Assembly (NCBI GenBank): GCA_029194665.1
Contig: JARFXO010000002.1
Coordinates: forward strand, 186,001-250,000
Reading direction: 5' to 3'
DNA length: 64,000 bases
DNA from: Nitrospira sp.
Lineage (GTDB): Bacteria; Nitrospirota; Nitrospiria; Nitrospirales; Nitrospiraceae
Shown here one piece after another: positions 9,318-18,219 of this stretch. A model generated the notes under the pieces. It searched no databases. It was not told the origin of the DNA and saw only the letters and a program-made list of their open reading frames with translations. The first letter of the stretch is position 1. Each line of letters begins with the position of its first letter. The translations under genes and the position numbers were made by a program.

Positions 9318-11048
9318 CTACTCTGCCACGTCGAAGCGTAAGCCACTCGAACCTTCGCCGCGACCGACCGTCTTGCGTCTGCCGATCCATAACAGAGGGC
9401 TGCCGTCAAACCAGCGTGCGTATTGGAAAGAGCGGGTGACGCGTGCGCCTTCGCGCGGGATTTCTTCTTCGAAGATGTCGAGCGGGCCCGCGCTGGGTTT
9501 CAGGATTTGGCTCAGCGCCGGTTGAGGTTTGAGCGTGCCGTCCTGGCGCAGCGTGGCGCCACGGCGGAAGCGGATGGACTTTTGGTCCGGTTGAATCTGA
9601 GCGGGGAGTTGAATCTGAACAGGGATGAGGGGAATCCAGTAGCCGGGGACTGCTGTCGACAAGCGCCACTTCAAAGCGCCGTCGTTGGACGGAGCGGGCG
9701 TTGCTGGTTGATCGCGGCGTTGTCGAGCGAGGTCATCCTCACGACGATTCAGCGGGCGGCCGGAGACGCCTTCCGCGATGCGCTCCACGCCCCAGGCCAG
9801 ATTCGCCATTTCATCGCGCAGGAGCAGCACTTCGTCAAGCGGTTTGCTTTCCATGGTGCGTTTGAGTGTCGGCGCCAAGAAGAGATTCGTGGAGGTGTCC
9901 ACGTTGCCGCTGTTGTTGAACATGCGCCAGTGCCTCGAAGCGGGATGGGCGGATTGATTGATCGACGGCACGAGCGTGCGCACACCGAATGTGTCCGTGA
10001 TGACCAGTGAGTTGATCTCGCAGATTGAGCCGACGGGAACATCCACCGGAATCACGAACCAGTCGTTGCCGTAGGTGATGGCGAAGTCGACCAGCAGCAT
10101 GCGCGCTAAGTCGTCGGGCTCGGCCTCCACGGCGCCAAAATCGACCGATGCATCTTCGAACTCCCACCAGCGTGAGGCGGGCATTCCGCGATACGTCACC
10201 GGCGCCGGAATCGTGGTTCGGATGATGGGCAACGGATTCACGCCCGGTTTGCGGTCTGCTTCCGCCCCGAGCGTTTCGCCCATCTTCACGTCGAAATCGT
10301 ACCAGTCGAGATCGCCTTCGTAGTATTTCGATGTCAAGACTCGCTGCGAACTGGTTGGAGCTTCCACGGAAAAGGCGTATTCCATGCGTTGCGACGACCA
10401 GGCTTCGGCTTGACCCGATGGCTCGCTGAACAAGGCCTCGTACCAGCGCAGGAACGCATTTTTCGGCGCGGCGAACGCTTGAGCATCCACGGGATCGATC
10501 GTCGGGGCGGTCGGGAGTGGAGCCTTTTTGAGCTCGGCATACAGCTTGACGCCGTCCGGAACACGGTCCGACATCACCTCCAGAAATCGCAGCGCCTCGG
10601 CATCAGCATCCGCCGCGGCTGCCGCGCTGCGAGTCGGCAAGGCGAATGTCGTCAGGAAACCTTGATGATATTTCGTGCCGAATGGCGCGCGCGCCAGCAG
10701 GCGCAGGAACTGTTGCCCAGCTTCGGCACAAACCCGCAGCCGCGCGAGCGTGCCGGGCTTCGGATGCACGGTCTCCTGCTCGACCAGGGTCTCCAACGCG
10801 ACCTGTTTCGGATTGAACTTTGCCGGGCTCGCCGCGCTGCCCTGCGGCACGTAACGCGTGAGCTCGGCGCACTCGGCACGCAACCGCGCGGAGACAGGTG
10901 TGCCATTGTCGTCTCCCTGCAACTCTCCGAGTTGCCACTGACGAGCCAACAGCCAAAGCGGATCATGAATCCGAGCCTTCAACGTTTCGCTCTGCGAAGC
11001 ACCGCGGACGTTGGGTTCTAACCGAGACCATGTGGTGATGGATGGCAT
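9318..11048 (-). CDS. Fifth gene of the giant-protein operon, unknown function
   Basis: The 576-residue product is taken to begin at ATG 11048 (MPSITTWSRLEPN), ten bases after GAGAGGG and only four bases past the previous stop. The N-terminal block HDPLWLLARQWQLGELQGDD (about residues 28-47) is rich in aromatic residues and looks like a conserved signature. The rest alternates beta-rich segments with helices. There is no signal peptide, membrane segment or recognised catalytic motif. Close coupling with the upstream genes implies a shared complex or pathway. The last residues (SFQYARWFDGSPLLWIGRRKTVG, partly) are aromatic and basic. I cannot assign a function. Confidence 0.75.
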   Translation of the reverse strand: MPSITTWSRLEPNVRGASQSETLKARIHDPLWLLARQWQLGELQGDDNGTPVSARLRAECAELTRYVPQGSAASPAKFNPKQVALETLVEQETVHPKPGTLARLRVCAEAGQQFLRLLARAPFGTKYHQGFLTTFALPTRSAAAAADADAEALRFLEVMSDRVPDGVKLYAELKKAPLPTAPTIDPVDAQAFAAPKNAFLRWYEALFSEPSGQAEAWSSQRMEYAFSVEAPTSSQRVLTSKYYEGDLDWYDFDVKMGETLGAEADRKPGVNPLPIIRTTIPAPVTYRGMPASRWWEFEDASVDFGAVEAEPDDLARMLLVDFAITYGNDWFVIPVDVPVGSICEINSLVITDTFGVRTLVPSINQSAHPASRHWRMFNNSGNVDTSTNLFLAPTLKRTMESKPLDEVLLLRDEMANLAWGVERIAEGVSGRPLNRREDDLARQRRDQPATPAPSNDGALKWRLSTAVPGYWIPLIPVQIQLPAQIQPDQKSIRFRRGATLRQDGTLKPQPALSQILKPSAGPLDIFEEEIPREGARVTRSFQYARWFDGSPLLWIGRRKTVGRGEGSSGLRFDVAE

Positions 11049-11052
11049 GATG

Positions 11053-14000
11053 CTAGTCCCTCTCAAAAAAGTCCGTCGAGACGGTATGGCCTTCCGCATT
11101 GAAGGCGAAATACGCGGCGGGGAGATAGTGACTGGTCTCGTCGAGTAGGTCAGGAGTCACCGCACGCATGTGGACCAAATTGACGGTCTCGCGCAGCACT
11201 TTTTCAAGCCACGGGATCGTCCAGAACGCTTGCTCCATCGGATTGGGATGAGCGGCCACCAAAATCGCCTGTGGCGCAACAGAATCAGGCTGGTTGTACT
11301 GGAACACGACGCCGGTGGTTTCATTGGAGTTGGGCACCACCTCGACCCATTCGTCGATCAGCAGGCCGGCGATGGTAGGCTGCGTGAAATCGATGGCTTC
11401 GGGCATGTGCACGACCAACGAGAGCCGTCCCGGCGGAATCGGCGTGTCGGACGCTGCAGGCAGGCCGACCCAGCGATCGCCATCGCGTTGTGGAAGCTGC
11501 GCCACCTGCAGTGTGAGTGCGTCGCCGTTGTTGAGGGCTTCAGCATATTGCAGCGCGTCGTCGAGTCGTGCGACGCCCTCACGGACTCGTGCTATGCGCT
11601 GATGGAACGTCACGACCGTGAACGGGTCGCCGTCTTGAAGCGCGGTGCTCGCGCCCAACGCCCGTTGGATTTCGAGCAAATTCGGCGGGCGGAATCGCGA
11701 CAATACCACGAAGTTATTACCGAAGAGATGTTTCAGCCGCTCCGCCGGATCCGTCGCGGCATCGGCTTTCGCCAGGCGCTCCGTGGCTTCGCGGTCGATG
11801 GATCGCGCTTGGAAAACGAGCGTCTTCAAATCCGCTTCAGTTTGGCCGACCGCCGACAGGGGGATGGCTCCCGGGATACCGAATAGGGCAATCGTGTGCA
11901 TCGCAGATCGCAGCGGCGCCAGCGTGGTCGGCGTAACACCGGCCAGCGCCGTTTTCAACTTGGTCTCCAGCTGACGGAGCGATGCCACCGCACGGTCTGC
12001 CCGTGCCTTCAAGTTTGCCGAATCGAGAATGGTCGGTGAGTCAACGACTGCGGCGGCATTGATGTCGCCCGCACGAAGTGCGCGCCCCCCGCTCAACAGA
12101 TTGCGCGCCGTCCGCACCACTTCGGTGAATTCCGACCAACTGAGATCCGTCATGGGCCATGAGGGATCCCGCACAGGATTGAGCCGCAGCGTTTGTGTCG
12201 CAGCGAGGGACACCTTTCGCCGCGCTGCAAAAAGAAACCGCTGCTCAAGCTCCGAAAGCGGCGAGTCTTCGCTCGCTTCCTGTGCGTGAATCACGTCGAT
12301 CGGCGCGAGCTTCAAGTCCTTCAGTCGAAACTCTTGTGTATCGACCACCACGCCCGTCGTGCTATTCACGCGTTCAACCACGCAACGGACCTTCATGGGA
12401 TTGCCCAACAGCTTTGCCGCCCACGCGTTGAGGAACGGCTCGGCCAATGATCGCGGGGTCGGCGTCCAGTCTGCGATGGCCGCCGGAGTGCCCGGAAACA
12501 ACGCCACCACACGATGCGTGAAGGCGGAACCGGTCCGCGGCGTGCGGATCACCTCCAGTTCCGGCGGCGGGGCTTCGCCGCGCTCCAAGGCGTCGAGCGT
12601 GGCGGCGGCGCGGCTGGGATTTCCGCGCACGACGTGATAGGCGCTCTCGGCCAGTAACGCATCGCTCAACGCATCGACGCTGTCGGCTAACGCATCGAGC
12701 TCCACGTTCACAATGGGCGGCACGGGGAACCCCGCCCGATTACCCACGACCTGGAGAACACGTGGCCGTGCATTCGGCTCGTTGATCTGGCGCAGGAGGT
12801 TCAGTCCGTCCACCACATGGTTGGCCGGGACGCTCTCCACCGCCTGCCCGTTCTCGTCGACGCGCGTGGCGTTCAGCGGCGCTTGTTCGCGAAACGCCGC
12901 GATGAAGGGATCGAGCCCACGCTCATGCAGGCCGCGCTCGAAGCGATAGCCCAAGAGCGCGCCGAGCGGCTGTCCGGACCGCACGCCATCGAGCAGGTGT
13001 TGTGCCCTACGAGCGCGCTCGGAAGAAAGATCAATGGCGAGTGGATCGGCTTCCGGATCGGGAGTCCGGCCGAACCGCGTAAGATGGCCGCTGCGCAGCA
13101 CCGCCACGGTGGCTGCATGATCGAGCGACGGCGCGTGAACGAAACCGGGATCGTGACGGAATCCAAAGATTGGTCCGGGTTCGTTGGGTGGCGCCGTCAC
13201 CTCGGTCCGTGGCGGTCCTGGCTGCAGGTTCTCGACCCAGCCATAGCCTCCCAGATACACACCCGCCGGATCCCTCTGCCGCATATTCTTGAGGCGTTTC
13301 GTCGCGAACGACGTCACCCAGGCGTCCAGGCGATGCGACGTGAGATCGAGTGTGCCGCGCATCAACATCGACAACTTGTGGGTCTTCAACCCCTTCAAGG
13401 CTTCGAGACTCTTGCGGAAATCCTGCACGTTTCTGTCGGCAGGCTGAGTGAACGGCTGTCCAGTGTGCAGTGCTGCGGCAATAATGCGGTCGAGCGGCGT
13501 TTCCATCGGGAGTTGCGAGAAGCGGACATGCTCCGGCTCGGCCCGTAGATGCGGTTCACGACCGAGCAGGCGCGCTGCGGCATTCGCGTATTCGACCATC
13601 ATCGAATGCCGCAGCAGCAGATACAGTAGGCTGAATGGAACCGGAATAGACACATGTTGGAGTACGGCATCGAGATCCGGCGCCTTCAATAACTGATCGA
13701 TGTAGTTGAAGGTGAAGTCCGCAGCCGACGACGCCTGGATCAACGGCAGGTTCAGGGAGGAACGTGCAGGATCGCATACCGTCAGCGCCGCGCGCGGCGT
13801 GACGCCGCGAAGTCCGGCGATCAGCCTCAGCGCCGAGATCGCCTGCGAGCTTTGCGTTCGATTCCAGACGTCGGATGTCGGGGTCCGCAAGAACTCGAAT
13901 AGTTCTTGGGTGTAAAAGAGTCCGAAGATGTTCCGAATGGAGTAATCCGTGGACAACCCATCCATCGCAAAGACTTCGCTGAAGTCGATGTCGGGATCAC

Positions 14001-15318
14001 TGTGATTGCCCATGCGCGCCGCCGTCCGGCTTTCATCGCTCCAGTAGTTTTGGAGACGGCGCATCAATTCCACCACAGCAGCGTCCTTTGAGGCCGTTTT
14101 CCCATCCTCGGGCGTGGGCCCCCAGAACTCGAGTGCCGTGACGGGCAGGACGCCGTAGGGTTGCTTGCCGACGCGGATGGTGGGAAGCGGTCCACCGGCT
14201 CGCACATGATCGACAAAGTGTTGTCGCGCCCATTCCACGTTCACATCGATCAGGTCTTCAGAAAACAGGCCGGACGGATCGCCGTTGAAGAAGCCGAGCC
14301 CTATCATTTGTTCCAAGTAGTAGCCCCAGGTCGACGGCCAGAGTACGCGATTCATGTCGAGGGCTTCGCGTTGCTCGCGCGCATCCGCGTTGTCTGTGCG
14401 CGCCAGCAGCGCTATGGGAAGCCCGAGGGCCTTCGAGAGCTCCTCTCCATCCGATCCGTCTCCTGCCTGGAACCGAGGGGCGCCGAGAATCAGATGAAAG
14501 CTCTTGTCCTCTCCCGGATCGTCGGTACTGAAGCCGGATGCAACGTCTTCCGTGTTGTTCGTCGGCGTGCCTTGCGTGACGAGGCTCAAGCCGTCGGTGT
14601 ATTGATGTGCTTCGATCAACTCCTTCAGCCGAGCCGCTGACGCTGCGCTATCGAGCGATGTCTTCACACCAAAAACCAGGAGCAGATCGATTTTCGGAGC
14701 CGCCGTCGGCAGCTGCATGCGCAACCCCATGCCCAGGCGTTCGGCTTCGTCGAAGTCGACCATCCACTTCATGCCATCATCGATGGCCAGTGTGTCGTCG
14801 TTTTGAAGGACGGTGGCTTGAGGGTTCGGCCCCACAGGCAGAATATCCGGAATCAGTTGCCCGGCGACGGTCACTGCAGCTGTGCCCTGCACGAATGCGG
14901 TCGCGATCCACTGATCGGGAAGCACCGTGGTGCGTGGGGCGCGAGTCCAGGTTTCATTCTGCTGCTTGTCGGGACGTACCGGCGGCGACGGGAAGTTGGG
15001 CGGCTTCGTCGGCCGCTCCGTAGGATTGGTCGGCGTCAGTTGACGAACCACCCATGCCGCACGTTCCGCGCCGTAACGCTCCGCAAGTTGTCGCCACGCA
15101 TCCTTTCGCGCCTCGTCCGTGGCCGCGTTCCACAACAATCTATGGAAATGCTTGCCCCATTCGACTTCGTCTGCGGTGAGCTCCGGCTCGTGCGTGTCGA
15201 CATGAATCTTGTCTGGAAACACACGAATACGCAGCTCTTGCCCGAAGAAGCGGGTCTCCAATCGAACCGGAAACAGTACGAGCGGGCGGTCACCATGTAT
15301 CAACAACGGGTCCGGCAT
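11053..15318 (-). CDS. Fourth gene of the giant-protein operon: 1421-residue protein of unknown function
   Basis: It starts with ATG 15318, nine bases after the preceding stop, with an AAGGAT ribosome-binding site inside that gap. The N-terminus (GDRPLVLFPVRLETRFFG) looks like the first strand of a beta domain. About residue 380 there is a short conserved-looking segment, RVGKQPYGVLPV, and many mixed helix/strand stretches follow to residue 1421. I see no signal peptide, membrane helix, nucleotide-binding loop, protease triad or tandem repeat. Codon use and base composition match its neighbours. The length and soluble character suggest a structural or scaffold protein, but that is only inference. 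Confidence 0.78.
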   Translation of the reverse strand: MPDPLLIHGDRPLVLFPVRLETRFFGQELRIRVFPDKIHVDTHEPELTADEVEWGKHFHRLLWNAATDEARKDAWRQLAERYGAERAAWVVRQLTPTNPTERPTKPPNFPSPPVRPDKQQNETWTRAPRTTVLPDQWIATAFVQGTAAVTVAGQLIPDILPVGPNPQATVLQNDDTLAIDDGMKWMVDFDEAERLGMGLRMQLPTAAPKIDLLLVFGVKTSLDSAASAARLKELIEAHQYTDGLSLVTQGTPTNNTEDVASGFSTDDPGEDKSFHLILGAPRFQAGDGSDGEELSKALGLPIALLARTDNADAREQREALDMNRVLWPSTWGYYLEQMIGLGFFNGDPSGLFSEDLIDVNVEWARQHFVDHVRAGGPLPTIRVGKQPYGVLPVTALEFWGPTPEDGKTASKDAAVVELMRRLQNYWSDESRTAARMGNHSDPDIDFSEVFAMDGLSTDYSIRNIFGLFYTQELFEFLRTPTSDVWNRTQSSQAISALRLIAGLRGVTPRAALTVCDPARSSLNLPLIQASSAADFTFNYIDQLLKAPDLDAVLQHVSIPVPFSLLYLLLRHSMMVEYANAAARLLGREPHLRAEPEHVRFSQLPMETPLDRIIAAALHTGQPFTQPADRNVQDFRKSLEALKGLKTHKLSMLMRGTLDLTSHRLDAWVTSFATKRLKNMRQRDPAGVYLGGYGWVENLQPGPPRTEVTAPPNEPGPIFGFRHDPGFVHAPSLDHAATVAVLRSGHLTRFGRTPDPEADPLAIDLSSERARRAQHLLDGVRSGQPLGALLGYRFERGLHERGLDPFIAAFREQAPLNATRVDENGQAVESVPANHVVDGLNLLRQINEPNARPRVLQVVGNRAGFPVPPIVNVELDALADSVDALSDALLAESAYHVVRGNPSRAAATLDALERGEAPPPELEVIRTPRTGSAFTHRVVALFPGTPAAIADWTPTPRSLAEPFLNAWAAKLLGNPMKVRCVVERVNSTTGVVVDTQEFRLKDLKLAPIDVIHAQEASEDSPLSELEQRFLFAARRKVSLAATQTLRLNPVRDPSWPMTDLSWSEFTEVVRTARNLLSGGRALRAGDINAAAVVDSPTILDSANLKARADRAVASLRQLETKLKTALAGVTPTTLAPLRSAMHTIALFGIPGAIPLSAVGQTEADLKTLVFQARSIDREATERLAKADAATDPAERLKHLFGNNFVVLSRFRPPNLLEIQRALGASTALQDGDPFTVVTFHQRIARVREGVARLDDALQYAEALNNGDALTLQVAQLPQRDGDRWVGLPAASDTPIPPGRLSLVVHMPEAIDFTQPTIAGLLIDEWVEVVPNSNETTGVVFQYNQPDSVAPQAILVAAHPNPMEQAFWTIPWLEKVLRETVNLVHMRAVTPDLLDETSHYLPAAYFAFNAEGHTVSTDFFERD

Positions 15319-15327
15319 GGGTATCCT

Positions 15328-18156
15328 TCAGGGCAACATCTGTCGGGCAAGGATTGCGATGCGCACCGGTTTCTGCAGCGTGATGCGCGCCATGTGCGCG
15401 CCATTCGCTCCCCACTGAGCTCCGGACGGATCGGCCGAGGTGTCGGGAAGCGGCGGTGGCGGCTGATCGGGCTTCACGCCGACCTTCACATGAACCAGCT
15501 CCCGCAGTTCGGCCGCCGACTGTACCAGATGGCGCCAGGTCAGTTGATTCCAGTCCGTGACGCGTGGCGGCTGTGGAGCGATATCCTTCGGCATGTCGAG
15601 TCCGAAGTCCGGCTCGCCGGGCTGTTGCTGGATCACGAAGAACCACCCGGGATCTGGATCGGTACCTCGGGCCACACTGGCCTTCAGATCAAAGCCGAAG
15701 AACACCACATCGGGCGGCGCCGAGCCACGGAACAAGGGGTAATTCTCCTGCGTCGTGAGTTTGGGATTGGCGGCCGTACCCGTGGCCTTTGCGGCGTAGA
15801 TCACGGCGTTGGGATAGCGTCGAAAGAGCTCGCCACGCACTAACAACACCAACTGATCGGGGTTTCCCGAGGCAGAAGGATTGCGGCCCAGCGGACTGTT
15901 CCAGGTGTGAATGGGCTGCATGAATTCTTGCTGCGCCGAGCCACGACGATTCCAGAAGAAGCGGAAGTAACTGCCGCGCCGGTCCGTAGGGTACTCGCGC
16001 CAGAGCAGCTCGCGACCCATCTCGTGATTCAAGCCGATCATAAATGCTTCGATGAAGCGCGAATTCGGCTGCACCAACGTGACACTGTTGGGTGGGACAT
16101 GTTCGAGCCCCGGCAGGAGGAACTCCGGGGCGAGCTCCACGAGACGCTCGGACATCGGCGCCGGAAATTGCGGATGCGCCAGAATTTGCTCTTCGTCCGG
16201 AACGGCTGCATCTCTTAGCCCTCTCCTGGTCGATCCGGCCGACAGCTGCAACGGCCGAAGCCGTCCTTTCAGCGATCCCACGTCGGGAAGGCGGAAATCG
16301 ATTTTGCCGATGCCTCCGATTCGCACAAGCTTCGACAAATGCACGACGGCAGCTTGACGGAATTCCGCCATCAGGGTGGGCTCACGCAGCCCTCCGTCGT
16401 CGACGGCTCGAAAAAGATCGCCCTGCGGCCCACGGATCGTCAGCACCGGAGGCCGCACGGTGGAATTGAAGTTGGCAGGCACAAGTCTCGCCTGATCGAT
16501 TTGCGGGGTATTCGCAGCATCCGAGACGCTCTTGATTGTCGCCATACGGCCGACGAAAATTCGTGGTGGAACAGTAATCACGACACGGTTCACCGGCGGC
16601 AGCGCTTGTAGAAGTTTCACCATCGGACGCGCGAATGTTTGATTCTGGACAATCGCCGGTGTCAGCGCGCGCCGATTGATCGGTCCGCGGGGACGCGCCA
16701 CTCGCCTCAACGCGGCAGATTGGAATCCCGGTGCCTCCGATCCGCTCAACTGCCATGCCACCGTACGCTGAACGTTGGTGTCTCCCACCTTCACCGACAC
16801 CGCGACTTTCGCCAAGCTCGATCCTGTGACCTGCAGCAAGCCGTCATCTTCAATCGGCCTGACGTGGCGTACCCAGGTCGCCTGACGCGTAACAGTGGCC
16901 AACTGCTTTCGCCGCCGCTCTTCGTTTTTCTTCTCGATCGCATCCACCTGCTGCCAGGCCGAAGCCATGAGATGTTCCTGATCCTCGTGCACGATACGCG
17001 TGCCGAAGCTCGCGGCGATGCGATCCCGAGGATCCAGGTTAAGGTCGTTGATCCAATGCTGCGGCGTAACGCCCACTTCAACACGTTCCCTCGGCGGATA
17101 GGTCGAGCCGTAGATGGGTGGCGCGACGATGGGGTCCTGAGCCACCGGCTGGCTCAGTGCGTCGGCAGGAGCGTTCAAAATGTCCGCCAGTTTTCCTTGT
17201 AGCGTTTGTGATACCGGTTGCGGCTGGGCCGTGATCGGCTCCGGCGGCTTGAGGATGCCCTTCATCACAATCACGCCGCCGGAAGGAAGCCCGAATTCCG
17301 GCGAGGTAAGATCGAGCGATCGCGTACCTACGTTTTCAGGGAGCGGCTGTGGCTTGAGGTCGCGCACCAAGGATTCGAAATCGCCTTCCGGCCCGGTCGT
17401 GAATTCCCACGAATAAAATACGGGCAACTGGAACGGCGCCGTCGGCTGATCGAGACGCCACGCCGGCTCAAGCTTTTCGAGCTCTTGCCCTGCGACAGGA
17501 AGTCCGAGACCGGCCTTCCGTCCGACTTCAAACGCCGGCACCACACAGGCAATATAGGCCACATCCGGATCGAGACGCCGTGGACAGATGAACCGTGACA
17601 CGGTGCGCGCCGGAGCGGCTTCGATGGCATTTTTGAGAATGGGCACCGTATCGGTTGAGGAACCCACAACCTGCGCATGTGCCCAGGCCCACGATTCTTC
17701 GAGATCGGGCAGATCCTCCGCCACAGGGCTTGTGAACTCGAGTACCGACAGCGGCGATGTGTCGGTACGGCCGAATGTGACGCTTGGCTTCTTGCGCACC
17801 ACGACCAGACAGATCCAGGGCCGCAGCCGCTCCCCTGCACCGGCTTTTGCAGGAGTGAAGAGCCATGGGAAATCGGGCCGATCGAATTCAACCAGCGGGA
17901 AGAAATTGGACTCAAAGTTCGTGGTCTGATGGCGCGGCTGCACCCGAACGATCTGACGCGGATCGATCGCGGTGACATCGGCAGGACCGTAAAGACGAAC
18001 ATCACGAGCAGGCACATTGAAGTTGTTCAGCTGCACGCTCACCGGGAGCGAGACGTCGGCGCGTTGGGCGGAGCCGAGGGAATCCGGCGTCGTGATGCCG
18101 GAGGCAGCACCTTGCCGGACCCACGGTAAGAAGTGTCGTACTGCATTGTCGGCCAT
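15328..18156 (-). CDS. Third gene of the giant-protein operon: 942-residue protein of unknown function
   Basis: ATG 18156 is chosen because it follows GGAGCGG by six bases. A more distal in-frame ATG at 18195 would add 13 poorly supported residues. The product begins MADNAVRHFLPWVRQG and has a first block with VRLYGPADVTAIDP, FPLVEFDRPDFPWLFTP and RLRPWICLVVV (about residues 55-135). That pattern resembles a beta-rich assembly domain. A charged helix (AIEKKNEERRRKQ) lies near residue 400. The C-terminal quarter contains NPDQLVLLVRGELFRRYPNAVIYA. No signal peptide, membrane helix or enzyme motif is visible. It is probably cytoplasmic and acts with the flanking giant proteins. Confidence 0.77.
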   Translation of the reverse strand: MADNAVRHFLPWVRQGAASGITTPDSLGSAQRADVSLPVSVQLNNFNVPARDVRLYGPADVTAIDPRQIVRVQPRHQTTNFESNFFPLVEFDRPDFPWLFTPAKAGAGERLRPWICLVVVRKKPSVTFGRTDTSPLSVLEFTSPVAEDLPDLEESWAWAHAQVVGSSTDTVPILKNAIEAAPARTVSRFICPRRLDPDVAYIACVVPAFEVGRKAGLGLPVAGQELEKLEPAWRLDQPTAPFQLPVFYSWEFTTGPEGDFESLVRDLKPQPLPENVGTRSLDLTSPEFGLPSGGVIVMKGILKPPEPITAQPQPVSQTLQGKLADILNAPADALSQPVAQDPIVAPPIYGSTYPPRERVEVGVTPQHWINDLNLDPRDRIAASFGTRIVHEDQEHLMASAWQQVDAIEKKNEERRRKQLATVTRQATWVRHVRPIEDDGLLQVTGSSLAKVAVSVKVGDTNVQRTVAWQLSGSEAPGFQSAALRRVARPRGPINRRALTPAIVQNQTFARPMVKLLQALPPVNRVVITVPPRIFVGRMATIKSVSDAANTPQIDQARLVPANFNSTVRPPVLTIRGPQGDLFRAVDDGGLREPTLMAEFRQAAVVHLSKLVRIGGIGKIDFRLPDVGSLKGRLRPLQLSAGSTRRGLRDAAVPDEEQILAHPQFPAPMSERLVELAPEFLLPGLEHVPPNSVTLVQPNSRFIEAFMIGLNHEMGRELLWREYPTDRRGSYFRFFWNRRGSAQQEFMQPIHTWNSPLGRNPSASGNPDQLVLLVRGELFRRYPNAVIYAAKATGTAANPKLTTQENYPLFRGSAPPDVVFFGFDLKASVARGTDPDPGWFFVIQQQPGEPDFGLDMPKDIAPQPPRVTDWNQLTWRHLVQSAAELRELVHVKVGVKPDQPPPPLPDTSADPSGAQWGANGAHMARITLQKPVRIAILARQMLP

Positions 18157-18219
18157 AGAAACCGCTCCTTCCTGCCCCGCCCAGCCGCGTTGCATGCCTC
18201 TGGCGCGGATGTCACTCCG

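Noticed and set aside
10389-11021. Long rightward open frames opposite the giant operon (also at 11170, 12817, 14803, 19711 and 20923)
   Set aside because: They are antisense shadows in GC-rich coding DNA, with Arg-rich composition and no ribosome-binding sites. The leftward frames are continuous and coupled.
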